Shown here: one piece after another, positions 36,000-46,465 of the stretch
Layout: each line of letters begins with the position of its first letter
Position numbering within the stretch: position 1 is the stretch's first letter
DNA from: Atherix ibis
Taxonomy: Eukaryota; Arthropoda; Insecta; Diptera; Athericidae
Length of the DNA stretch: 64,000 bases
Reading direction: 5' to 3'
NCBI GenBank assembly: GCA_958298945.1
Contig: OY282605.1
Span: forward strand, 9,075,811-9,139,810
Notes under the pieces: model-generated
The model's database searches: none
What the model was told of the DNA's origin: nothing
The model's input: the letters and a program-made list of their open reading frames with translations, nothing else
Program-made: the position numbers and the translations under genes

Positions 36000-36112
36000 T
36001 TGCAAAATATTTAGCCAATTTCCGTAATTTTGAGGTTATTTTGAGGCTATTAACTATGATTTGAGGTTATTTTGAGGCTATTAACTTGGTTTTGATGTTA
36101 TTTTGAGGGTTA

Positions 36113-36204
36113 TTAACTTTGAGGTTATGAACAGAATTTTAAGAGAATGTTGAGTTAATTCACTCAAAATTCTCTTAAAATTCTGCTCATAACCTCAAAG
36201 TTAA
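36113..36204. repeat. 42 bp inverted repeat, 8 nt loop
   Basis: Left arm 36113-36154 starts TTAACTTTGAGGTTATGAAC. Right arm 36163-36204 is its reverse complement with two mismatches. The right arm and its continuation to about 36236 are also an inverted copy of 36333-36410, so this stem is part of a larger nested inversion. Confidence 0.92.
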
Positions 36205-36400
36205 ACGTCAAAATAACCTCAAAATTCAATTTACATCCTTAAAATTTGAGGTTTTAAACTGAATTGTGAGGTTATTAACTAAAAAGACTTCTAAATTTTG
36301 AGTTGTTTTACTAAAAATGCCTAAAATTTTTTAGGATGTAAATTGAATTTTGAAGTTATTTTGACGTTTAACTTTGATGTTATGAACAGAATTTTAAGAG

Positions 36401-36579
36401 AATTTTGAGGGAATTAACTAAGTTTTCAGATTATTTTGATGTTATTTACCAAAACGTCCCGTAAGTTTTGAGATTTTAAACGGAATTTTAAGGTTTCCGT
36501 TTAAAATCTCAAAACTTACGGGACGTTTTGGTAAATAACATCAAAATAATCTGAAAACTTAGTTAATTCCCTCAAAATT
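36401..36579. repeat. 85 bp perfect inverted repeat, 9 nt loop
   Basis: Arms 36401-36485 and 36495-36579 are exact reverse complements over all 85 bases, compared base by base. The left arm begins AATTTTGAGGGAATTAACTA and ends TTTTAAACGGAA; the loop is 36486-36494. A stem this long would extrude readily as a cruciform and would be hard to replicate or clone. Surrounding repeats are diverged, so perfect identity points to a recent origin, gene conversion between arms, or a sequencing or assembly fold-back. Confidence 0.95.
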
Positions 36580-36991
36580 TTGAGGTTATTTACTAATAAT
36601 ACCTAAACATTTTTAGAATGTAAACTGAATTTTGAGGTTATTTTGACGTTTAACTTTGAGGTTATGAACTGAATTTTAAGGGAATTTTGAGGCTATTAAC
36701 TATGTTTTGAGGTTATTTTGATGTTATTAACCAAAACGTCCCATAAGTTTTGAGGTTTTAAACTGAATTTCGAGGTTATTTACTAAAAATGCCTAAACAT
36801 TTTTAGGATCTAAATTGAATTTTGAGGTTATTTTGACGTTTAACTTTGAGGTTATGAAGTGGATTTTGAGATTTATTAATAAAAATTGCCATATATTTTG
36901 AGGCCATTAAACTGAATTTTGATATCATTAACCAAAAAATCTTTTTTAAATTTTGAGGTTTTTTTGAGATTATTTTTAAGGTTATTAACTA

Positions 36992-37050
36992 AAAAGTCTG
37001 CCAAAATTGTGAGGTTATAAAAGATAACCTCACAATTTTGGCAGACTTTT
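36992..37050. repeat. 27 bp perfect inverted repeat, 5 nt loop
   Basis: Arms 36992-37018 (AAAAGTCTGCCAAAATTGTG, then AGGTTAT) and 37024-37050 are exact reverse complements. It lies at the right end of the same array. Confidence 0.93.
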
Positions 37051-37150
37051 CTCAAACAATCTCAAAAATTCTATCAAATTTGTGGTTATAAACGGCGTTT
37101 TAATATTAGTATCTAAAAAGTCCTTCAAATTTTGAGGTTATCTATTTAAA

Positions 37151-38892
37151 ATTTGAACTTTAAATAATACCGAAGCAAAAATTTGCTTAAAGGAAGTAAA
37201 CTATAAAAATAAATTAGCTCATTTACCAAATAGTATGTAATTAACTAATTACCAAGCGTAGAAAGAAGCCAACTTATGAACAATCCGTCAACAGAAATAT
37301 ATTTAACTGTGTTAAAAAATCAAGGAAAAAATAGTATCTAAAAATATGAATTAGTAAATAATAAGAAAAAGAATTATTTATAAAAATGTGGTGCATTTTA
37401 AAAGCAATTAAAAAAATGATGCAATTGGCATCTTGGCTCGAATGACCGGACATAGCAGACTAGAAGCGTCTATTTTCAGTCTATGAGACAACAGACCAAT
37501 AGAGAACTTTTAGTGGAAAGCGATTGGCAATATAAACAAATGTTTAAAAATGAAATTGGCTACAAAACAAATCAGAGGAATTTTGAAAAAAATAAACAAA
37601 TAAAAATAAAATGAACTAAAATTAAAACAGCTTCAAACGTTGATGGATGCATTTACGAGCGTTTTTTTATGGTTAAACGCTGCATTGTGATTGCTCTTCA
37701 AATTCGGAATTTCCTTATGCTATTCCTAGACCTGAAGATGTCCTAGACTCTCGCGTATCATCAAAATCTAATATGACTGGTTTCATAATCAAAATAGACG
37801 ATGGCGACGTACACTGAAAGTTATTCGGGAATTTATTGCTACTTAATTTATAAGTGCATGTTTGCGATGCTTTTAATTAAATCGGAAATGTTTTGTTACA
37901 AAATACATAATTTGGTCTACAGAATTCGGTTCAAATACATTAACTATTTTTCTCATTAAAAAAAAAACGTTTTTTTTGTTTATGTTGCTCTATTTTTGAA
38001 TTAATTATACAATTGTACAAAAGAGAAAATTTTTTTCTTTTAGCAAAAATCAGAACCGAATTTAAATCATACTAGAATGGGCATTAATTAGATTGAAGAG
38101 ATTTTTAAATTTTATCACAAAATAAGTATTATAATTCGTCTGTTTTGAAAATTCTTAAAACTTCACCTTTTTTTTAAGGTCCTTAATACCTAATCAAACT
38201 CTCTTTTTTCTAATAAATCACAAATTTAATTTGCTATAAGATCAATATTCCTTCGAATCTCATTTTTCAGAAAGCCACGTTTTTAAGTGACAGGATTTTG
38301 ACGGATAGTTGACGTCGCCATTTTCTGATATGACATAAATGTGCCGCGCTCATTAGTGTTACCAGCGCAGTATTTCTATTGTAACTGGTTGACTGAATGG
38401 TTAAAATTTTGAATTTCTATTGTAATTGGTTGACTGAATGTCGTAGTAAATTTTTGAAGTAGAAGTTTTGCCATTGACAGATTTTTCTGTTCTGGGCGGA
38501 TAATAAGTTTTATCTAATAAAAAAGTAGATTTTGAGTGAACAAAATCTCTTTTACTTTAATCAAAAATATCTCTTTTACTTTAATTTTTAAGTAAAATCG
38601 TTTCTGATAATACTAATTGAGCCTACAAATTAATTTCTGATTCAAGAAAAATTAGAACTTATTTGGAAAACCTGTGTGCCCTTTGGAGATTTAGGTTTTC
38701 AAATTAGAACCCATTATTTTATATGCTCCTAGAAAGAAAACTCTACAAAACTGGATCAGGTAGAGATCCACCAAAAAACCTTTCAAATAAAATCCTTCTC
38801 GTCAGACAATTATAGGGTCAGAAAATAATAGTAAAAAAGTGTGAAATTTTTACAAAAAATTATTCTTTCTGACAATGTGTTTCTGGGAAGTA
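37151..38892. other. AT-rich intergenic stretch
   Basis: No gene recognised. TTTCTATTGTAA(C/T)TGGTTGACTGAATG occurs twice (about 38373 and 38416), a 43 bp offset local duplication. A few unique GC-richer words near 38280-38370 carry no recognised feature. Confidence 0.55.
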
Positions 38893-39560
38893 TTTCTGTT
38901 CAATTTCGTGGTTCAGAAAGTATAGCCTCATTACTTGACAGCTGTCAACCATATATATATCATCCAATTTAACTGTTTTTTGAGTGAAATAATAGCCATT
39001 TTTTATTATGGTTCGAAAACTCAAAGCCTGTCGCCAATCATGGAATGCTCATAAGTAATGTCGATTAGTTACTGGAACAAGAGGTATTGTTTTCAACGAT
39101 GAGGCTCATTTAAGTAAAAATGCCATATATCTCAAAACCCCCCAAAAGAACTATGTAGAAGCCATTGTATTCGCAAAAAAAAATAACTACCTTGTGAGCA
39201 TTTTGGTCTTAATAAGGTGTTTTTGGCTCATATTTCTTTGAAAATGTATAAGCAGAGACCACATAACCTTCAATTTTAAGCGTTTATGGCGTTTGATAGC
39301 CGGTTTTTTTGGTCCGAAATTAAAGATTTGAATCAGGCCTATATGTGGTGTTTAAAAAAAATTGCAAAATAGGCCAAATTTCTGCTTTATTGCGCAAAAA
39401 GTTCTCGGGAAACGTATTCTGAAAATTTGGTGATATGAATTTACGTCCAAGATCGTGCGATTTGACGCCGTTGGAGTTTTTCTTTTTAGGGCAAAAATCT
39501 GCTGTGCACTATCTTTTTCGAAATATTTTTTCTTAGTTTTTGTTGCCAAAAACGCATTTT
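38893..39560 (+). mobile_element. rosa-type mariner fragment, truncated
   Basis: The left terminal repeat, TTTCGTGGTTCAGAAAGTAT (38913-38932), is followed by CTTGACAGCTGTCAACCATA. Then FNDEAHLSKNAIY (39093-39131; 'FSDEAHF', first catalytic-aspartate motif, intact D), YVEAIVFA, and near 39450-39490 RPRSCDLTPLEFFLF ('PPRSCDLTPLDYFLW'), in which glutamate replaces the last catalytic aspartate. The N-terminal half is deleted and the right terminal repeat is absent, so the copy is truncated near 39560. Confidence 0.75.
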
Positions 39561-39716
39561 ATTTTTCTTATAATTATAAGAATTGTAAAAACATCTTACA
39601 CGGTCACAGCCTTCGGTAACTAGTGGATACTACCGATGAATATGTGCACTGCAAACTGAAATTTTGAAAGAGAATATTTTTTAGAAGTATCCATAATTAA
39701 TTTTATAGTTTTTTTT

Positions 39717-40638
39717 TGTTGCATTAATAATGTTTCTGTGGTAATCGACGCATATTGGATCTAATTTTGAGACTATTAGCTAAGTTTTTAAGTTATTTTT
39801 AGGGTATTAACTAAAAAGTCCCATAAATTTTGATGTTTTCATTTCTGAACTTTTAAATATTTTAAGGTTATGAAATAGAAAAGTTTTCAAATTTTGATGT
39901 TATTAACTGAATTTTATGATCATGTTGAGCTTGTTTACTATAGACTGAATTTTGGGATATTTCCGAAGTTTTTAACTCTAAATTTTGAGGTTATGAACTA
40001 AATTTTCACATTATTGTGGCATTTATAACTAAAAAGTTATATAAACTTTGAAGCTTTTTGCTGAATTTTGAAATTATTTTCAGGTTATTTAATGAATTTT
40101 GAACTTGCCAGGTTATAAACTGAATTTTGAGATTATTTACTAAAAATCCCTTTAAATTTTAAGGTTATTAACTAAAAATGTCTATAAATAATGAAGTTAT
40201 AAATTGAAGTTTATGTCGCGTCAGGTTATGTCGCGTTTTAAACTTAAAAGTTCTATAAACTTTGAGGTTATAAACTGAATTTTTAGAGAATTTTGACATT
40301 TACCATATTACTAAAAATTGCCATAAATTTTGAGGTCATAAACTGAATTTTGAGGTTATGTCTATAAACTTTTAGGTTATTCACTGAATTTTAAGAGTAT
40401 TTTAATGTTATTTACTAAAAATGTTCATACATTTTGAGATTACAAACTGAATTTTCATATCATTAACCAAAAAATTTTTAAAATTTTGAGGTTATTTTGA
40501 GATTATTTTGAGGTTATGTAACTAAAAAGTCCTCAAAATTGTGAGGTTATAAAACTAAAAATGGCAGTAAATTATTATTATTATATTTTTTTTGTTGCCT
40601 CAATAATATTTCTGTGGTAATTGACGCATATTGGATCT
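39717..40638. repeat. Second 'TTTTGAGGTTATT' array, bracketed by ~45 bp direct repeats
   Basis: The array (39761-40560) uses the same words as 36000-37150, such as AACTGAATTTTGAGGTTAT and CTAAAAATTGCCATAAATTT. On both sides lies a diverged copy of one sequence: CTGTGGTAATCGACGCATAT at 39736 and CTGTGGTAATTGACGCATAT at 40612, each followed by TGGATCTA and preceded by TTTTTTTGTTGC. The outer pair may be part of the repeated element's own boundary. Confidence 0.85.
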
Positions 40639-41785
40639 ATTTTTCATATTCCTATCCTGATTGTTAGTGAAAACTTTCTAAGTTGATTGGGAATCCTTAC
40701 TTCCGATACTCTACTAGAATTTAGGAGGACATCCTCTACGAATATATCTAAGTAAATATTGTTAAAAATATGTGTAGACGTTTTAACGTTCATTTATAAA
40801 AAATATATATCATATTCAAGGAAGATGCTTGTCAAAATTAATGGGCGGTGGCGACGTTTTATTCACTTTGAAAATGTTTCTTGTTCTTCTTCAAAGTTTT
40901 TTGCTCTTTTTTCCAAAGTTTCTTATTCGTCTCCAAAATTCTATGATATGGAAATTTAATTGTTTATTTGAAAATTTACCGGAAATTATTCTTTTTTAAT
41001 TATTAATATTCAATCCCCTCCTCTTGCACGGGACCTTCAGAATTAATTTGAAGAAAAAAAAATGTACGACATTGAATAAAAAATTCATAACGCATCCATC
41101 CATAATTTGTTTTCCCATTAAAATTGTCATTATTTTTAATAAAAAATTTCCTTTTATAAATATTGATTTTCATTTCAATAAATTTTTCTTATATATAAAA
41201 AAAAAATTATCTTTTACGACTAAACGTATTGTATTATGGTGGGTAGAGAGTTCCGTTCTTGTGAAATTAATAATTTTCAGAATGGATAACGTCAATTGAT
41301 CACTTGTCAACGCATATTACCTGTCAATTTATGAAATTTTATTTAAGATTGAAAATAAAAAGGAATAAAAGGAAAAGAAAATTTAAAGATATAAAATATT
41401 TCTCAATAAATATGAAATTATATAAAATTTTAAATAAGAATTTCGTTCTCATTTCGGTTGCTAAGCATTCAAATAAGGAATATTCTTTTTGATGGAAGAT
41501 AAAAGAAACTATACCAATTAACGAAGGAAGTTTTTTTTTTGGAAAAAAATGAATTTTATATTAAAATGTTGTTGTTATGGAAATCCTTTTTGTAGTTAGA
41601 AAATTCGTTACGCCCTCGGAGAATTGATTATTTTTCATTACCGTTCGAATATGATATAGAAAAAAATATTTTTAAACTGTTTTGGGAAAGAGTTTTTGGT
41701 ATTGTTTTTTTTTTAAATATTATATTTTATAATTATTCTGGTTTAAGTGACTAAACCTGTGACATTCTGATAAATGATCCTCCGC
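40639..41785. other. AT-rich intergenic stretch
   Basis: Lysine/isoleucine/phenylalanine-rich open frames (for example 41024-41299) reflect AT-rich composition only. No gene recognised. Confidence 0.55.
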
Positions 41786-43515
41786 AGATCAATCAGTTTG
41801 CGTTTCAAACGGGCAAATCTACTGAAACTTCGCTGCACGGACTCGTCTATAAATTAGAAAAAAAAATGTTTTGCTAATGAAATGGCTTTATGCGCGTTCC
41901 TAGATGGAGACGGGATTTTTGATAACACCTCCTATGAGTCCATAGAGAGTGTGGCTTCACGCAAGGGAGTTGAAGTCCCCACGATTAGCTGGATTTTGAG
42001 CCGCAAAATAACTGGGAAATAGTTCAGTTACTGTTAGAGCCGTTAAGGGTTGTCTATAAGGAGGGGTTCTATCACCCCTACTTTGGTCACTTGTCATTGA
42101 TGACCTTCTCGTCAAACTGCAGCTGGTTTTGAAGTTTAAGGTTATGTTGGGCAAGAAGATCAGAGGAGAAACATAAAGAAACCATTTTGGGCCTAATGCA
42201 GAGGTCCCTTAACCTAGTACCCCTTTGGTGCCGAGAGGTGGATCTCAACGTTAACCCAGATAAAACGCTCTTAGTTCTATTCACTAAGATGAAGCAAAAT
42301 CAAGATGAATGGAACTGAACTTGAGATCTTCACTTAGGTTATTTTGGGCCACAAACCGACCTGGAACTTGATACCTTACAAGAGTTACTATTAGAGCGAC
42401 TAGAGTCTTCTGGGATAACCATAGGCTATTCGGTAAAACCTGGGGTCTGTAACCAAAAATGATGCAGTGGTCATATTTTGCAATGGTTAGAACCATCATC
42501 ACTTACGCGGCTCTCGTGGCTCTCGTTTGGTGGCCTGAGGCTGAAGAACATGCTATCCAAGCAATCCTTCGGAAAGTTCAAAGACTGGCATGCTTGTGTA
42601 TTACACGTGTCCTAAGAAAATGCCCCACTGCACCTTTTGACTCTCTTTTAGATCTGATATCTTTAAATTTACATATTAAAAAAGAAGCGGCTAAAAGGGC
42701 TCTTAGGTTAGCATATTCCAAAACCCCTTGATTAGGCGACCTGTTTGGATATCTTAAGGATATATCGGACCTAAAAGTACTCCAGAAAGGCAACTATCTC
42801 TTGAGCTCAATGCCAAGGAAACCTAACTTAAACCACTACCTTTAAAGTAGTTCTCACGGAGCTGTTAACTTGGAAGGAGGGGGGCCATCGATCGAGAAGA
42901 GGGCTCCTTACCTTTACACAGACGGTAAATTCTCATCGATTTTCCAGGCAGAAATACATGCTATAGAGCTTTGTTCTAGAGGGGGAATCAGTAGGAACCT
43001 AACGTAACGGAAAGATCTACATCATCTCAGAGAGCCGAGCTACATTGAAATGTCTTGTCTCATCTGTTGTCCAATACAAGCCTGTTTCGGATATCCTCTC
43101 ATGGTCCTAATTCAACTGGCTGGATACAACCCAGGTCATGGGGGCATTGAGGGTAACAATCTAGCAGACAAACTCACCAAAAGGGGAGTAAATACTCCGT
43201 TCATTGGACCAGAACCTTTCTGTAGCCATCAAAAGAGTCACCTGGAGACAGAAAATATAGTCCTGGAAATGTTAAAGAAAAAAGGGGGACCATAGCCCCT
43301 TAAACTCTATTAACCAGTTCTAAAGCTTCTCATTGGCCATTGTCTGTTAAGATATCATCTAAATAAGATGAATACAAAAATCTATCGTTTATGCTCCAAA
43401 GAGGATGAAACGCTCGCCAGAGACTTCGGCATCTTGGTTTTGGGATTCTCTGATCCCTACGAGATTTTCAGGCTACCGACCAATATGATATTGAGGTTCG
43501 TTGAAAGCCTCAATA
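41786..43515 (+). mobile_element. I-group LINE remnant: reverse transcriptase and RNase H
   Basis: Domains follow the normal pol order. RT: NQFAFQTGKSTETSLHGLVY (41793-41852), ALCAFLDGDGIFDNTSYES (the AFDNT catalytic-aspartate motif, here FDNT), GGVLSPLLWSLVIDDLLVKL, then a broken YADD site near 42137 (GYVGQED). Thumb: ETILGLMQRSLNLVPLWCRE and NVNPDKTLLVLFTK, then a frame at 42459-42731 with LRKVQRLACLCITRVLRKCP. RNase H: YTDGKFSSIFQAEIHAIELC (42918-42975, an internal deletion after YTDG), then NPGHGGIEGNNLADKLTKRG. C-terminus: KLLIGHCLLRYHLNKMN, ending ILRFVESLN at about 43515. Several stops and frameshifts plus the lost YADD make it dead. The style fits R1/LOA/I-type elements; the clade was not tested. 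Confidence 0.85.
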
Positions 43516-44402
43516 TTATTATTATCTGAGTTAGGGTTTTTCACCAGAAAAGACTTGATTGGTCGAAGTGGTTTTAGAGACTATATGCCCTTGCTACTAC
43601 CTTCCTTATATTATTATTATTATTTTTATTATCTAAATTTAAAACTAGCAAATTCCATAAAAATTCCCTCGCAAGAATCAAACTTTCTCAAACGAAAACT
43701 AATAAAAATATTTAAAACTATTCGCCTAAAGAAAAGAAAGAAAAAGCAAATAAAATAGAACCAAAATTTTAATCCGAATTCGTAAGCTCATAAATAAGCC
43801 ATTGAACCACCAAAAGTGTTCAAAATTAGAGTCGATTTCTTTCGAGAAACATGTCACGTTCGGAAGAAAATTCTTAACAAAAACTTCTACAGACAAAAAT
43901 TCTTTAAAAAAATTTACATAAATAAATAAATTAAAAAAAAAAATAAGTAAAGAGCATAAATTCATTCACTCTTTTTTTATCACACATTCACTTTGACTTT
44001 TTCTTAGCGAAAAGGTTCTTAACTTTTCTGTTATTTTTTAAACTTTACTTTTTTTGTATAAAAAAAATAAAAACAAAACAAAAGTTAATTAAAAATTCTT
44101 TAATTGTTTTCTTTTCAACTTAAAAAAAAATTATTTTTTCAATAATCAAAAATCATTGACTTCTTTGCAGATCAATTGAAAATATTTTGCAAAAAAAAAT
44201 AATTGATAAAATTTAATTTTCTTTATTTTTGAAAAAAAAAACAGTTTTTTGTTTATTTTGCCGCCCGAAAAGAGATGGCGCTGTACTGTTGGATGACAAC
44301 CAGCTGCTGATCATAGTGATAGCTACTATAGAGTATAGAGCATACATTGAGAGAAAAGGCTATATATCAGGAATCCTATTCGAAAAGAATTAAAACGTAA
44401 AA
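43516..44402. other. AT-rich spacer
   Basis: ATT microsatellites just after the LINE (43511-43525) and at 43610-43637 may derive from its tail. No gene. Confidence 0.55.
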
Positions 44403-44954
44403 CTAAGATCACACGGTTCGTGCAGAGCACAAATTATTCGTGCAATGCACGAATTAGGCGTGCAATGCACGAATTATTTGTGCAAAAGATTTAAAAATGT
44501 GCGCGGATTTTGTGATGGCTAAAGTTTTTACACGAGCCTAGAAAAATGTTCGATCTGAGCATATTATTCATGAACCAAAGTTCGTACATTCTACGGGTCG
44601 TGTGATATGTGGTGTATTTGACATTGCACGAATCGCAAAAGGGAGTTTGCACTAATCAAAACGTCAATCACTACAGAACGAACCAATGTCACGGATATTT
44701 TTAATTCGTGCAACTATTTGACAAAATCCAAGTCTAATTCACAAAAGCACTCACAACATCGGATATCAAATGACAAGCGACCAAAATTGACATTTACCAC
44801 GATTGCGCTATTGCCGCAACCACTTTTTCGTTCGTGCAGATCCATAGTTATATATATATACAAACCCGGTTCGTACACTGGTGCGTGAAATACCCCATTG
44901 CCCAGGTTTGTGCAAACAAAATATTCGTGCATTGCACAGTTCGTGTGATCTTAG
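44403..44954. mobile_element. Probable MITE with subterminal TGCACGAA repeats
   Basis: The ends are inverted: CTAAGATCACACGGTTCGTG at 44403 and, read from the other end (44954), CTAAGATCACACGAACTGTG. Inside both ends the word ATTCGTGCA or its complement TGCACGAAT is repeated: several copies at 44430-44480, one at 44624, and at 44930-44945. Further (C)TTCGTGCA words lie in the interior (44704, 44831). The 552 bp carry no transposase. A target duplication could not be recognised. Subterminal repeats of this kind serve as transposase binding sites in hAT and P-type elements; which family moved this one is unknown. Confidence 0.75.
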
Positions 44955-45114
44955 CTTTAGATTTTTTTCTATCACATGCGGCTTTTCGTTGAAAACTTGC
45001 AATGCACGAATATTTGGATTTTTATTTTTTCTGAACTGTTTTCACGAATATTTTTAAAGTGATTCAGTAAGTAAAGCGTTCAAGTTGCACTAAATTGCCA
45101 TAGGATCGATACCA
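44955..45114. other. Short spacer beside the MITE
   Basis: Contains another TTGCAATGCACGAATATT (44998) just outside the inverted end, a MITE-like word that may mark a diverged neighbouring copy. Confidence 0.5.
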
Positions 45115-46075
45115 GAAGTAGCCTACGGGTCTTGGCGAACCCGCGGTCCTGAGCTGGTCTGGTAGTTTCCTACTTTGTGTTAGCTGTTTGAGTGAAGAGT
45201 ACTTACCGGCTACTCTCAAAACCAAAACTGACGGCTACCACGGGGGTCGGGAGCTTTTGGCTGAAACGTGAATGACTGTGGTTGTCATCTACATCGGAGG
45301 TGCAGTCTTAGGACTGACGCTGAGGATAGCAGAATCCCGGGAGCTATCACTGCAGATGATACTAGAGGTACGGGTAGGCCTTGCTGCCAACGGTTAGGGT
45401 GACTGGCTTGTAACTGGTGACTGGCTGTTAGCAAATGGACCTAGCTGTTATTGGATGGAGCTGGTTAACGGCAGCACCAGGTAGTTGCACGTGTGCGTGG
45501 ACTAATGAGAGAGTGGTCTGCTCGTTGATGTTTGCCTACTTTATGCATGCTGAAGAAGATGAAGAAGATAAAGAAAATAAAGAAGATGAAGAGATGATGA
45601 GGATGATAAGGATGATTAGGAGGATGAGGATGAAGAAGATGAAAAAGAAGAATACGATGATGAGGAAGATGAGGATGATGAGGATGATGAGGTAGAAGAA
45701 GCTGAAGAAGATGAAGAAGACGAAGAAAAAGAAGATGAAGAAGTAGAAGAAGATGAAGATGATGAAGATGATGAACTAGTGAAGATGAAGAAGATAAAGA
45801 AGATGAAGAAGATGAAGAAGATGAAGAAGATGAAGATGTTGAAGAAGATGAAGAAGATGAAGAATATGATGAACTGGTGAAGATGAAGAAGATGAAGAAG
45901 ATAAAGAATATGAAGAAGATGAAGAAGATAAAGAAGATGAGGAGGATTAAGAATATGAAGAAGCAAATAAGCTAAAGAGGGAACATTAGAGAATGTCCCA
46001 TGCACGAAATGGCCCAAGCAAGAAATCAAAGAAGAATGCGTTGGATTGAAGCGAGCTGACTCGAGAAGGCGTTGG
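45115..46075 (+). mobile_element. RTE-like LINE 5' region followed by a GAA module
   Basis: Bases 45180-45390 match the 5' part of the deleted copy at 7564: GGTGCAGTCTTAGGACTGAC, AGCTATCACTGCAGATGATA and a CATCTACATC(G)GAGG equivalent. GC content is higher than around it. At 45543 it passes into a GAA/GAT array (to 45960) and then the module tail CACGAAATGGCCCAAGCAAG (46004) and GCGTTGGATTGAAGCGAGCT, as at 2981-3050. No RT coding is present. Serine-rich antisense frames here come from the repeat. Confidence 0.7.
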
Positions 46076-46092
46076 TTTGTAGCGAGCTAGGA

Positions 46093-46465
46093 TATCAATT
46101 AATACCCAGAATGCGGTTTTTTCTATGAAAAAAAACTGAATGCGGCCCTCACCCCTGCTCTATACCAAAAACCCGACAATATTTTCCGGTATTGTCGGTT
46201 TTTTTGGTATGCGGCTTTTTATATGCGGATTTTTATATGCGGCTTTTTATGCGATGCTTTTTATATTTAAAAAAAAAACAGAATGCGGCTCTCACCACTG
46301 CTCTATACCAGAAAACCAATAATACCTTCCGGTATTGTCGGTTTTTTTTTTGTATGTGGCTTTTTATATGTGGATTTTTATATGCGGCTTTTTATAATAA
46401 ATACCAGAATACGACTCTTACCCCTGCTCTATACCATAAAACCGACAATACTTTCCACGCTGGAG
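46093..46465. repeat. 126-143 bp tandem repeat with internal hairpin, about 2.5 units
   Basis: CTGCTCTATACCA occurs at 46155, 46298 and 46424. Units contain GAATGCGGCTCTCACC, ACCGACAATACTTTCCGGTA (CCGACAATA and TATTGTCGG make a short stem) and repeated TATGCGGCTTTTTATATG words. Frames through it are repeat by-products. Confidence 0.85.

Larger units (their letters stand above)
36000..37150. repeat. 'TTTTGAGGTTATT' array, rich in palindromes
   Basis: About 1.1 kb made of phrases such as AATTTTGAGGTTATTTTGA, TTAACTTTGAGGTTATGAAC and CTAAAAATGCCTAAA, in loose repeats of roughly 30-40 bases and longer recurring blocks. Parts are inverted relative to the rest and form stems (36113-36204, 36401-36579, 36992-37050). 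The same family fills 39761-40560. Non-coding. Confidence 0.9.

Noticed and set aside
36000..37150. Long terminal repeat retrotransposon
   Set aside because: No primer site, no gag or pol, and the repeats are short and shuffled.
41024..41492. Two neighbouring 91 and 62 codon plus-strand frames
   Set aside because: Lys/Ile/Phe/Asn bias equals that of the surrounding AT-rich DNA; no motif.
45616..46029. Serine-rich 137-codon minus-strand frame
   Set aside because: Same cause: it is the complement of a GAA/GAT/GAG array.
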